In this document: in pieces, positions 1-6,184 of the stretch
Layout of the letters: each line of letters opens with the position of its first letter
Position numbering within the stretch: position 1 is the stretch's first letter
NCBI GenBank assembly: GCA_004376105.1
Contig: SOKA01000060.1
Location: 1 to 7,443, forward strand
Source: Dehalococcoidia bacterium
GTDB taxonomy: Bacteria > Chloroflexota > Dehalococcoidia > Dehalococcoidales > E44-bin46
DNA length: 7,443 bases
Direction of reading: 5' to 3'
Made by a program: the position numbers and the translations under genes
The notes under the pieces: model-generated
The model's database searches: none
Seen by the model: the letters and a program-made list of their open reading frames with translations, nothing else
What the model was told of the DNA's origin: nothing

Positions 1-140
1 ATTTTAATATAATGTAATCTTATCTTACCCGAAATGTGAGCCAGCACCTTATGCCCATTAGGCAGCTCGACACGAAACATAGCATTAGGCAGCGGCTCCA
101 CTACTGTCCCCTCAACCTCAATAGTCTCTTTCTTAGGCAT
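1..140 (-). CDS. infA: Translation initiation factor IF-1, partial (3' end beyond left edge)
   Basis: This gene encodes IF-1, the small OB-fold factor that binds the A site of the 30S subunit during initiation, beside IF-2 and IF-3. Only the first 46 codons and two more bases lie in the window; family members are about 72 residues long, so roughly a third is missing off the left edge. The visible peptide begins MPKKETIEVEGTVVEPLPNA and continues through FRVELPNGHKVLAHISGK to HYIK, which matches the IF-1 core almost residue for residue. It starts with ATG at 140, 11 bp after the map stop codon. A strong GGAAGGAG ribosome binding site lies at 144-151. A position after map is usual in lineages with a secY-adk-map-infA order. 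The identification is secure; only the missing C-terminus cannot be judged. Confidence 0.96.
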   Translation of the reverse strand, partial: MPKKETIEVEGTVVEPLPNAMFRVELPNGHKVLAHISGKIRLHYIK

Positions 141-143
141 AAA

Positions 144-151
144 CTCCTTCC
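144..151 (-). promoter_or_regulatory. Ribosome binding site of infA
   Basis: GGAAGGAG on the minus strand, three bases before the infA ATG counting from its last G (GTTT spacing region), in the 11-bp gap directly after the map TAG. It is one of the few Shine-Dalgarno sequences here that lies entirely outside a coding region. Confidence 0.75.
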
Positions 152-898
152 CTATACAATAGTAAGCACCTCTGGTTCAGCATCGGTAATGGCAATGGTG
201 TGTTCAAAGTGGGCTGAAAGACTCCCATCAGCAGTAAATACCATCCAGTGATTACTGAGCTGAGTATGCCAATCGCCAATATTCACCATAGGCTCAAGGG
301 CAAGGGTCATACCCTTTGTCAACACCGGCCCATTCCCTGGTTGACCAAAATTGGGTATCTGAGGTTCCTCATGCATCTCCCGGCCAATACCGTGCCCGGT
401 ATACTCACGGACTACCGAATAGCCTCTTGACTCAGCACAATTCTGAATAGCGGCTGAAATATCTCCCAATCTCGCCCCTGGATAAGCAGCAGCGATGCCA
501 GCCTTTAGCGCAGCTTTGGTAGTTTCTAGAAGCTGTCTAGCCTGTGGGCTAATCTCGCCTACACCTATTGTCACCGCAGCATCACTCTGAAAACCGTTAA
601 AAATAGCTCCAAAGTCAAGAGATACAATATCACCCTCGTTTAAAACCCGCTCCCCCGGAATCCCATGCACTATCTCATCATTTACTGACACACAGAGGTT
701 AGCTGGAAATCCCCGGTACCCCTTAAACGAAGGTTTAGCTCCCAGCCTTTCTAGCTCTCTACCTGCGATAATATCCAACTTCTTGGTTTTCATCCCTGGT
801 CTCACCTGCTTACTTAATATCCCCAATATGATTGCCACAATTCTGCCTGCCTGCCGCATAGCAGCAATCTCTCGCTCGGACTTGATAATTATACTCAT
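152..898 (-). CDS. map: Type I methionine aminopeptidase
   Basis: This is the cytosolic metalloenzyme that removes the initiator methionine from new proteins when the second residue is small. The 248 residues match a bare type I catalytic domain of the E. coli kind, without the N-terminal SH3-binding zinc extension seen in some homologues. All five metal ligands can be assigned: D95 (in SLDFG), D106 (in FQSDAAVT), H169 (in TGHGIG), E202 (in LEPM) and E232 (in FEHT). The substrate-site histidines are H78 (in DEIVHGIP) and H176 (in EMHEEP). It starts with ATG immediately after the adk TAG, with no spacer. Its best Shine-Dalgarno candidate, GGAGAGAG at 912-919, lies about 13 bases upstream, so coupling to adk translation is likely. 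The start fits the family N-terminus (SIIIKSEREIAAMRQAGRI). Function is certain by residue conservation. Confidence 0.97.
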   Translation of the reverse strand: MSIIIKSEREIAAMRQAGRIVAIILGILSKQVRPGMKTKKLDIIAGRELERLGAKPSFKGYRGFPANLCVSVNDEIVHGIPGERVLNEGDIVSLDFGAIFNGFQSDAAVTIGVGEISPQARQLLETTKAALKAGIAAAYPGARLGDISAAIQNCAESRGYSVVREYTGHGIGREMHEEPQIPNFGQPGNGPVLTKGMTLALEPMVNIGDWHTQLSNHWMVFTADGSLSAHFEHTIAITDAEPEVLTIV

Positions 899-1558
899 CT
901 AGCTACAAATTCTCTCTCCGTGAAGGGCGGCGACTATTCTCTTACCCACCTCATCCACACCCCCCTCCCCATCTATCTCTAGTAGCTTACCAGCCTGAGA
1001 ATAATAATCAATAAGGGGGGCTGTCTGAGCAAAATAGACCTCCAGCCGCTTTTTAACGGCTTCAGCAGTATCATCAGGGCGTTGATATAGCTCACCGCCG
1101 CACTTATCACACTTACCCCAAACCTTGGGAGGAGAATTTATGGTGTGATATGGCATCTGGCAATTACGACAAATCCAGCGTCCACTCAAGCGTTTTATAA
1201 GCTCCTCTTCACAGACCTTGATATATACTACCTTATCTATAGCCTTAGCCTGCTGGGCTAAGGCCTTATCCAATGCCTCAGCCTGTTGCAGATTCCTGGG
1301 AAAACCATCAAAAATTACCCCAGGTTCACACTCTGGAGCTGAGATACGCTCTAGAACCATTGGTATTGAAATGGGGTCAGGAACTAGCACCCCCTTTTCC
1401 ATATAAGACCTAGCCTGCATTCCCAGCTCGGTTCCCTGCTCTATTGCCTGCCGAAGCAAATCGCCAGAAGCAATATGAACCAAATTAAGCTTCTGAGCCA
1501 CATAAGCGGCTTGTGTTCCCTTACCCGCCCCGGGAGCACCCAGAAAAATAATATACAC
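899..1558 (-). CDS. adk: Adenylate kinase, zinc-ribbon LID type
   Basis: Adenylate kinase catalyses ATP + AMP = 2 ADP in the cytosol and keeps adenylate pools in balance. The 219-residue protein opens with the P-loop GAPGAGKGT (residues 7-15, K13). It then has the AMP-site motif SGDLLR (31-36) and FDGFPRN (83-89). The LID domain is the long bacterial form with C130, C133, C150 and C153, spaced as a four-cysteine zinc site like those of Gram-positive adenylate kinases. RPDD (160-163) precedes the final helices. The start is GTG at 1558, with AGGAG (1564-1568) five bases upstream; this site overlaps the secY stop codon. The gap to secY is 8 bp and to map 0 bp. A stop-codon-overlapping SD suggests coupled translation. 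Length and motifs are normal for the family. Confidence 0.97.
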   Translation of the reverse strand: MYIIFLGAPGAGKGTQAAYVAQKLNLVHIASGDLLRQAIEQGTELGMQARSYMEKGVLVPDPISIPMVLERISAPECEPGVIFDGFPRNLQQAEALDKALAQQAKAIDKVVYIKVCEEELIKRLSGRWICRNCQMPYHTINSPPKVWGKCDKCGGELYQRPDDTAEAVKKRLEVYFAQTAPLIDYYSQAGKLLEIDGEGGVDEVGKRIVAALHGERICS

Positions 1559-1563
1559 TCTTT

Positions 1564-1568
1564 CTCCT
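1564..1568 (-). promoter_or_regulatory. Ribosome binding site of adk, overlapping the secY stop
   Basis: AGGAG on the minus strand, five bases before the adk GTG. Its first bases are the last two of the secY TAG stop, so termination on secY brings the ribosome directly to the adk start. Confidence 0.72.
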
Positions 1569-2883
1569 ATTTAATAAAGCCTTCATAGCGTCGCATTACC
1601 AGTTGCGCCTCTAATTGTTTCATAGTATCCAAAATAACACCAACCACAATAAGCATGCCCATGCTAGATAGCTGGAGGTCAACGCCGGTAATCTGTCGAC
1701 CGAAAAAGGGCATTACTGCCACTACAGCCAGAAAAAGGGCACCCCCCCAGGTAATATGCTTAATGACCTGGTTAAGATAACCAGCGGTATGTTTTCCTGG
1801 CCGAATGCCGGGGATAAATCCTCCCTGCCGCTGTAAGGCGCCAGACAAATCCTGCTGCTGAAAGATCACCATAGTATAAAAGAAGGCAAAGGCAATGGTC
1901 AGCACAAAAAAGAGACCCCAATAAAATAGTCCCATAGGCAATGCTGCCCTAGGGTCAAGCAAATTCACAATATAGTTAGCTAAGTTAGGGTCAGCTCCGG
2001 CTGGATTAGCAAAATAACTAGCTATCATACCGGGGAACATTACCACCGACATGGCAAAGATGAGGGGTATCATCCCGGCTGTATTTACCCGCAGTGGGAT
2101 ATGGGTTGAGCCTGATTGTCTATACATACGACCACCGCGAAAGATGCTACGAGCATATTGAACCGGGATGCGACGATGCGCCTCAGTAAAGATGACTATT
2201 ACCGCAATAGTGATTAAGGCTATGAAAATATAACCGACTAAACCGCCAAGATTTGACATAGCGGCGAGACGGCCCCGGATAACCATATCAGCAAAGCCAG
2301 CCACGATGCCGCCAAAGATTATTATAGATATACCATTACCAATACCATATTCAGTAATAAGCTCACCTAGCCAGACCAAGAACATAGTGCCGGCTATCAT
2401 GGCAACAACCATAGCTGCTGTCGGCAATGCGGCGGCACTAGTGAGCACACCTTCACGCTGGAGCAAAACTATCTGCCCGTAACCGGCAAGACCAGCCATA
2501 GGCACAGTCAACCAGTGGGTAATTTGATTAATCTTATTCCTACCAGCCTCTCCCTCCTGAGAAATGGCTTGCAGCCGGGGTATAACGGGCGTTAGCAGCA
2601 TCATTATAATTGAAGCTGTTATATAGGGATAAACCCCCATGGCCGCCACACTGAAATACCTCATGGCACCGCCACTAAACAGGTTAAGCATGCCCAGTAA
2701 CGCATTACGATCAAATAGCTGCTGCAGGGCAGCGGCATCCACCCCGGGAAGAGGCACATGAGCCACAAAACGGAAAACCACCAGCATGCCTAAGGTAAAG
2801 AGAAGCCGGCGCCTTAAATCGGGTATTCGGACGGCGTCGAACATTGCCTGGAGTAATCGTGGTCTAGCTCGTCTTTGCCGCAT
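1567..2883 (-). CDS. secY: Preprotein translocase channel subunit SecY
   Basis: SecY is the pore-forming inner-membrane subunit of SecYEG, which exports unfolded proteins driven by SecA and inserts membrane proteins from ribosomes. From the chosen ATG it has 438 residues (B. subtilis SecY has about 431). Ten hydrophobic segments are visible, near residues 27-45, 75-98, 121-141, 153-172, 182-200, 211-232, 267-290, 318-341, 378-394 and 403-421. Family landmarks include ELITEYGIGNGISI (174-187), the cytosolic loop RRIPVQYARS (237-246), and GGFIPGIRPGKHT (354-366), the C5 loop important for SecA. The C-terminus is MRRYEGFIK. The start is uncertain. ATG 2883 has GGAG about ten bases upstream and overlaps rplO by 20 bp. 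ATG 2844 gives a B. subtilis-like N-terminus but a poor SD. A still longer reading from 2919 looks unlikely. Confidence 0.95.
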   Translation of the reverse strand: MRQRRARPRLLQAMFDAVRIPDLRRRLLFTLGMLVVFRFVAHVPLPGVDAAALQQLFDRNALLGMLNLFSGGAMRYFSVAAMGVYPYITASIIMMLLTPVIPRLQAISQEGEAGRNKINQITHWLTVPMAGLAGYGQIVLLQREGVLTSAAALPTAAMVVAMIAGTMFLVWLGELITEYGIGNGISIIIFGGIVAGFADMVIRGRLAAMSNLGGLVGYIFIALITIAVIVIFTEAHRRIPVQYARSIFRGGRMYRQSGSTHIPLRVNTAGMIPLIFAMSVVMFPGMIASYFANPAGADPNLANYIVNLLDPRAALPMGLFYWGLFFVLTIAFAFFYTMVIFQQQDLSGALQRQGGFIPGIRPGKHTAGYLNQVIKHITWGGALFLAVVAVMPFFGRQITGVDLQLSSMGMLIVVGVILDTMKQLEAQLVMRRYEGFIK

Positions 2884-3328
2884 GCCCAACCTGCTCCACT
2901 GTGCCCCCTGCTGCCTCAATCTTGGCTTTAGCGGCAGCGGAGAACCTGTTTGCCTTTACCAAAAGAGGATAATTAATATCACCCTCAGCCAGAATCTTGA
3001 TTGGGTGCCGTAGAGATTTTACCACTCCTGCGGCTACCAATCTTTCTGGTGTTACCTCACTCCCAGCCTCAAACATATTAAGTTTATCTATATTAACAAT
3101 GCTATACTCTGTTCTAAAAATATTGACAAAGCCACGCTTCCGGGGCAAGCGTCTAATTAAAGGCAGCTGACCACCTTCGAAGCCGCGCTTCATCCTAAAG
3201 CCAGAACGGGACTTCTGCCCTTTACAACCTCGCCCTGAATAGGTGCCGTGTCCACTACCATCCCCCCGACCCACCCGTTTTCGGCTCTTCTTAGAGCCAG
3301 GGGCTGGGAAAAGCTTATCCTGCCTCAC
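2864..3328 (-). CDS. rplO: 50S ribosomal protein L15
   Basis: L15 is a 50S protein that binds 23S rRNA late in large-subunit assembly, with a long basic N-terminal extension reaching into the rRNA. The 154 residues show the expected layout: N-terminal LFPAPGSKKSRKRVGRG (6-22), a glycine- and lysine-rich stretch with GRGCKGQKSRSG (32-43), FEGGQLPLIRRLPRKRGF (50-67), and the C-terminal L18e/L15 fold ending with KANRFSAAAKAKIEAAGGT (125-143). It starts with GTG at 3328, sharing GTGA with the rpmD stop, and GGAGGAGG (3336-3343) lies seven bases upstream inside rpmD. The last bases probably overlap the secY start. The tail after AAGGT (EQVGHAAKTS) is a little longer than in B. subtilis L15. The call is secure. 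Confidence 0.97.
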   Translation of the reverse strand: MRQDKLFPAPGSKKSRKRVGRGDGSGHGTYSGRGCKGQKSRSGFRMKRGFEGGQLPLIRRLPRKRGFVNIFRTEYSIVNIDKLNMFEAGSEVTPERLVAAGVVKSLRHPIKILAEGDINYPLLVKANRFSAAAKAKIEAAGGTVEQVGHAAKTS

Positions 3329-3510
3329 GAGCTTTCCTCCTCCACCTTAACCAGATGTTTCACCTTGTTAATCATACCTCGAACTGAGCTACAGTCATTA
3401 TGGGTAACACTCTGATTTAGTCGATGAAAACCGAGAGCCTTTATAGTCCTCCTCTGAACCTCATTATAGCCAATACTACTCTTAACCCAGGTGATACGTA
3501 GCTTAGTCAC
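3325..3510 (-). CDS. rpmD: 50S ribosomal protein L30
   Basis: L30 is a small 50S protein with a ferredoxin-like fold that sits on 23S rRNA; some bacteria lack it, so its presence here is informative. The 61 residues fit the bacterial length. They show the typical opening (KLRITWVKSSIGYNEVQRRT, residues 3-22), then IKALGFHRLNQSV (23-35) and RGMINKVKHLVKVEE (44-58). The start is GTG at 3510, overlapping the rpsE stop by 8 bp, with a near-perfect GAGGAGGT (3519-3526) eight bases upstream within rpsE. The stop overlaps the rplO GTG by four bases. A short acidic and serine tail (EESS) follows the conserved fold; its codons also form the SD of rplO. The position between rpsE and rplO confirms the identity. 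Confidence 0.95.
   Translation of the reverse strand: MTKLRITWVKSSIGYNEVQRRTIKALGFHRLNQSVTHNDCSSVRGMINKVKHLVKVEEESS
3336..3343 (-). promoter_or_regulatory. Ribosome binding site of rplO, inside the rpmD coding region
   Basis: GGAGGAGG on the minus strand, seven bases before the rplO GTG. It lies within the last codons of rpmD (the glutamates of VEEESS), so the same bases code for the L30 tail and recruit ribosomes to rplO. It supports the GTG start and the four-base GTGA overlap. Confidence 0.8.
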
Positions 3511-4027
3511 CAGAAATTACCTCCTCAACTTTAAGGACTGGCTTACGTCTGGCTAACTCCTCTTTCGGCTCCTTAAGCTGCCTGAGGGCAAGCATCGTTG
3601 CCTTAGCCACATTGACCCGATTAGAGCTACCCAACAATTTAGTCAAAATGTCCTTGATTCCGGCTGCTTCAACCACAGCTCGGACACTACCACCAGCAAT
3701 AATACCTGTACCTGGTGCTGCTGGTTTTAGCAAGACCTTAGTTGCTCCAAATTTAACCCTCATTTCGTAGGGAATAGTAGTCCCGGCCAGCGGCACTTTA
3801 ATCAAATTCTTCCTAGCCATAGCGCTAGCCTTACTGATTGCCCCTGGCACTTCATTAGCCTTACCGGTGCCAATGCCTACATGTCCATTACCATCCCCAG
3901 TTACCACCAAGGCGCTAAAACTGAGGCGTTTCCCCCCCATCATTACCTTAGTCACCCGATTAATATAGACCAGCTTGTCATTCAGTGCCAGTTCTGTTGG
4001 GTCTATCTTGCTTATCAACTCCTTCAC
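3503..4027 (-). CDS. rpsE: 30S ribosomal protein S5
   Basis: S5 lies near the mRNA entry channel and the decoding centre of the 30S subunit and contributes to translational fidelity. The 174-residue protein has the N-terminal double-stranded RNA-binding-like domain (about 15-80), with GNGHVGIGTGKANEVPGAI (47-65), and a C-terminal domain with PAAPGTGIIAGGSVRAV (102-118) and ILTKLLGSSN (127-136). The spectinomycin-interaction loop falls near residues 22-34 (INRVTKVMMGGKR). It starts with GTG at 4027; an in-frame TAG lies directly upstream, so no longer reading is possible. The SD TAAGGAGGTG region (4040-4049) overlaps the rplR stop but is 12 bases from the GTG, which is longer than usual. The tail KVEEVISGD carries the rpmD SD. 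The call is secure. Confidence 0.97.
   Translation of the reverse strand: MKELISKIDPTELALNDKLVYINRVTKVMMGGKRLSFSALVVTGDGNGHVGIGTGKANEVPGAISKASAMARKNLIKVPLAGTTIPYEMRVKFGATKVLLKPAAPGTGIIAGGSVRAVVEAAGIKDILTKLLGSSNRVNVAKATMLALRQLKEPKEELARRKPVLKVEEVISGD
3519..3526 (-). promoter_or_regulatory. Ribosome binding site of rpmD, inside the rpsE coding region
   Basis: GAGGAGGT on the minus strand, eight bases before the rpmD GTG, close to a full anti-SD match. It encodes the Glu-Glu-Val of the S5 C-terminal tail. It fixes the GTG start of rpmD and implies that rpsE and rpmD are co-translated. Confidence 0.82.
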
Positions 4028-4039
4028 CTACTTAAGAAG

Positions 4040-4048
4040 CACCTCCTT
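4040..4048 (-). promoter_or_regulatory. Ribosome binding site of rpsE, with unusually long spacing
   Basis: AAGGAGGTG on the minus strand, overlapping the TAA of rplR and 12 bases from the rpsE GTG. The match is strong but the spacing is longer than the usual 5-9. An in-frame TAG directly before the GTG excludes an upstream start, and the next candidate, TTG at 4021, would be farther away. Confidence 0.65.
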
Positions 4049-4412
4049 AAAATTTCAGCCCTACTTCCCGAGCTGCCTCAGCCAAGGCCTTAACTCTGCC
4101 ATGATACTTGTATCCGCCACGATCGAAAACTACCTGAGTTATCCCCTTACCCAATGCTCGCTTAGCTACCAGATAGCCAACAAGCCCAGCCTTACCCGTC
4201 TTTACCTTGCCAATTGCTTCACCTTTTATCTCGGGATCAAGGGTTGAGGCGTGGGTCAGGGTATGCCCCAGCGAATCATCAATAACCTGAGCATAAATAT
4301 GATTCAGGCTACGGAAAACACATAAACGTGGCCTAGAGGTAGCGCCTTTCACCTTGGCTCTAACTCGGGTATGTCTTCTGAGACGTGCCGCCCTGGGCTC
4401 AACTTTGCTCAT
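4047..4412 (-). CDS. rplR: 50S ribosomal protein L18
   Basis: L18 binds 5S rRNA together with L5 and helps attach the central protuberance to the 50S subunit. The 121 residues are the normal bacterial length. A basic N-terminus (RAARLRRHTRVRAKVKG, 7-23) is followed by RPRLCVFRSLNHIYAQVID (27-45). The family C-terminal motif is FDRGGYKYHGRVKALAEAA (96-114), ending REVGLKF. It starts with ATG at 4412, 9 bp after the rplF stop, with an AGAGGA-type SD overlapping that junction. L5, its 5S rRNA partner, is encoded four genes upstream in the same operon. The identification is unambiguous. Confidence 0.97.
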   Translation of the reverse strand: MSKVEPRAARLRRHTRVRAKVKGATSRPRLCVFRSLNHIYAQVIDDSLGHTLTHASTLDPEIKGEAIGKVKTGKAGLVGYLVAKRALGKGITQVVFDRGGYKYHGRVKALAEAAREVGLKF

Positions 4413-4421
4413 TATTTCCTC

Positions 4422-4970
4422 TCACCCAGCACTCTGCCTGCCTTTGCCTGGCTTCAAGTGAACTAGCTCTCCAACATATCTAATACCCTTACCTTTATAA
4501 GCATCAGGGGGGCGAATAGCCCTAATCTGGGCTGCCATCTGACCAACTGCTTCTTTATCAATCCCGGTAACCTTAATGCGATTTGCCCCCTCGGTAACCA
4601 GAGACACACCGGGCAACGGTGATACCTCCACCGGGTGGGAAAAGCCGACATGAAATATCAGCTTATCCCCTGCCTTTTCAACCCGATAACCCACCCCTAC
4701 CATTTCAAGACTTTTCTCAAAGCCCTTAGCTACCCCCTCCACCATGTTAGCCAAAAGGCTCCGTGTCAGCCCGTGCAAGGAACGATGCTGTTTGCTATCA
4801 CTAGGCCGCGACACTATCAGGTTATTATTGTTCAAGGTAATAGACATATCAGGGTTGAAACGGCGACAAAGCTCCCCTTTAGGCCCGGTTACAGTGACCT
4901 CATTCTCCTTATTAATACTCATCACCACACCTTGTGGCACAGTTATCGGCATCCGCCCCACTCTAGACAT
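4422..4970 (-). CDS. rplF: 50S ribosomal protein L6
   Basis: L6 binds 23S rRNA near the sarcin-ricin loop, at the factor-binding site of the 50S subunit. The protein has two repeated L6 domains. It opens with the typical MSRVGRMPITVPQGV and TVTGPKG (26-32), then HRSLHGLTRSLLANMVEGV (62-80) and FEKSLEMVGVGYR (84-96). The second domain ends with the signature PDAYKGKGIRYVGE (155-168) and a basic tail. I chose ATG 4970 (182 residues) because it gives the conserved MSRVG start and has GGGGTG six bases upstream. A GTG at 4979 would add only three residues (V/M-I-Y). A 21-bp gap separates it from rpsH and 9 bp from rplR. The call is secure. Confidence 0.97.
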   Translation of the reverse strand: MSRVGRMPITVPQGVVMSINKENEVTVTGPKGELCRRFNPDMSITLNNNNLIVSRPSDSKQHRSLHGLTRSLLANMVEGVAKGFEKSLEMVGVGYRVEKAGDKLIFHVGFSHPVEVSPLPGVSLVTEGANRIKVTGIDKEAVGQMAAQIRAIRPPDAYKGKGIRYVGELVHLKPGKGRQSAG

Positions 4971-4991
4971 ATATATCACCCCAACATTGGT

Positions 4992-5390
4992 TTACCACAC
5001 ATAGCATAATAGTTCACCACCAACCCCCTGGCGCCAAGCTTGCTGCCCTGTCATCACACCCTTAGGTGTAGAAATGATAGCAATACCCAAACCACCGTAA
5101 ACACGGGGGATTTCCTTTCGCCCAGCATACACCCTTAACCCGGGCTTACTTACTCGCTCCAATCCAGAAAGGACTGGTTGATTTTTATCACCATATTTAA
5201 GGTGAAGCCTAATTACCCGGTGTGGCTTATCCTTAAGCACCTCATAATCATCAATGAAACCTTCTGCTTTAAGGATTCTAGTAATAGACAGCTTCATCCT
5301 CGAGGCTGGTATCAGCACAGAATCATGCCTCGCCATAATAGCATTGCGTATTCGGGTTAGCATATCAGCTATTGGGTCAGAAACAGTCAC
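4992..5390 (-). CDS. rpsH: 30S ribosomal protein S8
   Basis: S8 is a primary 16S rRNA-binding protein of the central domain (helix 21), needed for 30S platform assembly. In E. coli it also represses the spc operon by binding its mRNA near the rplE start. The 132 residues match the family throughout: DPIADMLTRIRNA (5-17), LKAEGFIDDY (40-49), RVSKPGLRVY (79-88), GLGIAIISTPKGVMT (100-114) and C-terminal GVGGELLCYVW. The S8 RNA-binding loop STPKGVMT is intact. It starts with GTG at 5390, with AAGGGGAT in front at suitable spacing. A 34-bp non-coding gap to rpsN, the longest in the window, precedes it. Whether this S8 controls its own operon here is not shown; see the hairpin at rplE. Confidence 0.97.
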   Translation of the reverse strand: MTVSDPIADMLTRIRNAIMARHDSVLIPASRMKLSITRILKAEGFIDDYEVLKDKPHRVIRLHLKYGDKNQPVLSGLERVSKPGLRVYAGRKEIPRVYGGLGIAIISTPKGVMTGQQAWRQGVGGELLCYVW

Positions 5391-5424
5391 GCCTATCCCC
5401 TTAGTCTTATTTTAGAACATCTAG
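5391..5424 (-). other. Longest intergenic gap (rpsN-rpsH), 34 bp
   Basis: This is the largest non-coding stretch in the window. Read on the minus strand it is A-rich and ends in the rpsH SD (AAGGGGAT). It contains an isolated ATG-TTC-TAA without an SD and a four-base inverted repeat (TAGA..TCTA), both probably chance. I see no promoter or terminator in it. Confidence 0.6.
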
Positions 5425-5610
5425 TTACCAGCTTGATTTTCTTACTCCAGGAATCTGACCAGCGAGAGCCAGCTTACGAAAACAAATACGACACAAGCCG
5501 AACCTACGGATATAGGCACGAGGCCGGCCACACAAATAACACCGATTATGCTGCTGTACCCCATATTTAGCAGGACGTTCCGACTTTACAATCTTCGACC
5601 TTTTAGCCAT
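5425..5610 (-). CDS. rpsN: 30S ribosomal protein S14, zinc-binding (type Z) form
   Basis: S14 sits in the 30S head and is needed for its assembly. This is the short 61-residue form found in many Gram-positive and other non-proteobacterial lineages, rather than the roughly 100-residue zinc-free form. The zinc site is CYLCG (C24, C27) and CRICF (C40, C43), separated by the usual 12 residues. The remainder is typical: MAKRSKIVKSERPAKY at the start and LALAGQIPGVRKSSW at the end. I chose ATG 5610 because it gives the canonical MAKRS start, with GAGGT just upstream. A TTG at 5625 in frame would add five residues and overlap rplE, and is less likely. The gap to rplE is 11 bp. No zinc-free paralogue is in this window. 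Confidence 0.96.
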   Translation of the reverse strand: MAKRSKIVKSERPAKYGVQQHNRCYLCGRPRAYIRRFGLCRICFRKLALAGQIPGVRKSSW

Positions 5611-5621
5611 TTCTACCTCAA

Positions 5622-6164
5622 TCAATCCTTACTGAAGGGCATACCTAATGCCTCCAGCAGATGTCTACCCTCATCATCTGTCCTAGCCGTAGTGATAATT
5701 GACACCTCCAGTCCCCGCACTTTGTCTATTTTATCGTAATCTACCTCAGGAAAGATGATTTGCTCCTTAAGTCCCAATGTGTAGTTGCCCCAGCCATCAA
5801 AGGAGTTTCGGGAAAGCCCTTGAAACTCACGCACACGAGGTAAGACAGCATTTACCAGCTTGTCAAAAAAGTCATACATACGCTCCCCTCGCAGGGTTAC
5901 CTTCAACCCGATAGGCATCCCCGACCTCAACCTGAAGGAAGCAATGGATTTCTTGGCACGGGTTATCACCGGGTGTTGCCCCGAAATAGCAATCAAATCC
6001 CTCTCAGCTGCTTCCAGAGCCTTAGCCTCCCGAATTGCCTCTCCCAAACCAATATTAAGCACTACCTTGTCTAGACGTGGTGCCTGCATTATATTCTTAT
6101 ACCCATAAAGCTCCATTAGGTGGGGGATAACCTCTTTTCTATACCTTTCCTTGAGTCGTGACAT
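5622..6164 (-). CDS. rplE: 50S ribosomal protein L5
   Basis: L5 binds 5S rRNA in the central protuberance of the 50S subunit and contacts the head of the 30S and P-site tRNA. The 180 residues are the normal length. It opens with RLKERYRKEVIPHLMELYGY (3-22), followed by the signature PRLDKVVLNIGLG (29-41). TRAKKSIASFRLRSG (68-82), PIGLKVTLRGERMYDF (84-99), and FDGWGNYTLGLKEQIIFPE (122-140) are all classical. The C-terminus is LEALGMPF followed by SKD. It starts with ATG at 6164 directly after the rplX TAA, with zero spacing. Its SD (GAGGT, about ten bases upstream) is inside rplX. A weak hairpin brackets the SD and ATG. The call is secure. Confidence 0.97.
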   Translation of the reverse strand: MSRLKERYRKEVIPHLMELYGYKNIMQAPRLDKVVLNIGLGEAIREAKALEAAERDLIAISGQHPVITRAKKSIASFRLRSGMPIGLKVTLRGERMYDFFDKLVNAVLPRVREFQGLSRNSFDGWGNYTLGLKEQIIFPEVDYDKIDKVRGLEVSIITTARTDDEGRHLLEALGMPFSKD

Positions 6165-6184
6165 TTAATCAATTACCTCATGAC
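6155..6184 (-). other. Possible hairpin around the rplE start codon
   Basis: On the minus strand, GTCATGA (6178-6184) can pair with TCACGAC (6155-6161), with one internal A-C mismatch. The 16-base loop holds the GAGGT-derived SD remnant and the rplE ATG. In E. coli, S8 represses spc translation at an equivalent position. Only six base pairs form and neither arm resembles helix 21 in a way I can demonstrate, so this may be chance. Confidence 0.2.

Noticed and set aside
36..251. Plus-strand open frame of 71 codons across the infA-map junction
   Set aside because: It is antisense to two well-identified genes and has no credible SD or protein features.
3975..4247. Plus-strand open frames across the rpsE-rplR junction (90 codons, and another at 3881-4093)
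   Set aside because: They lie antisense to two conserved ribosomal genes, with no SD and no plausible composition; shadows.
4463..4651. Second minus-strand open frame inside rplF (62 codons)
   Set aside because: It is an alternative frame within the L6 gene with no family resemblance; only the L6 frame is conserved.
4635..5009. Plus-strand open frame of 124 codons opposite rplF
   Set aside because: It is the complement of a highly conserved L6 gene, has no SD, and its peptide has no recognisable family features.
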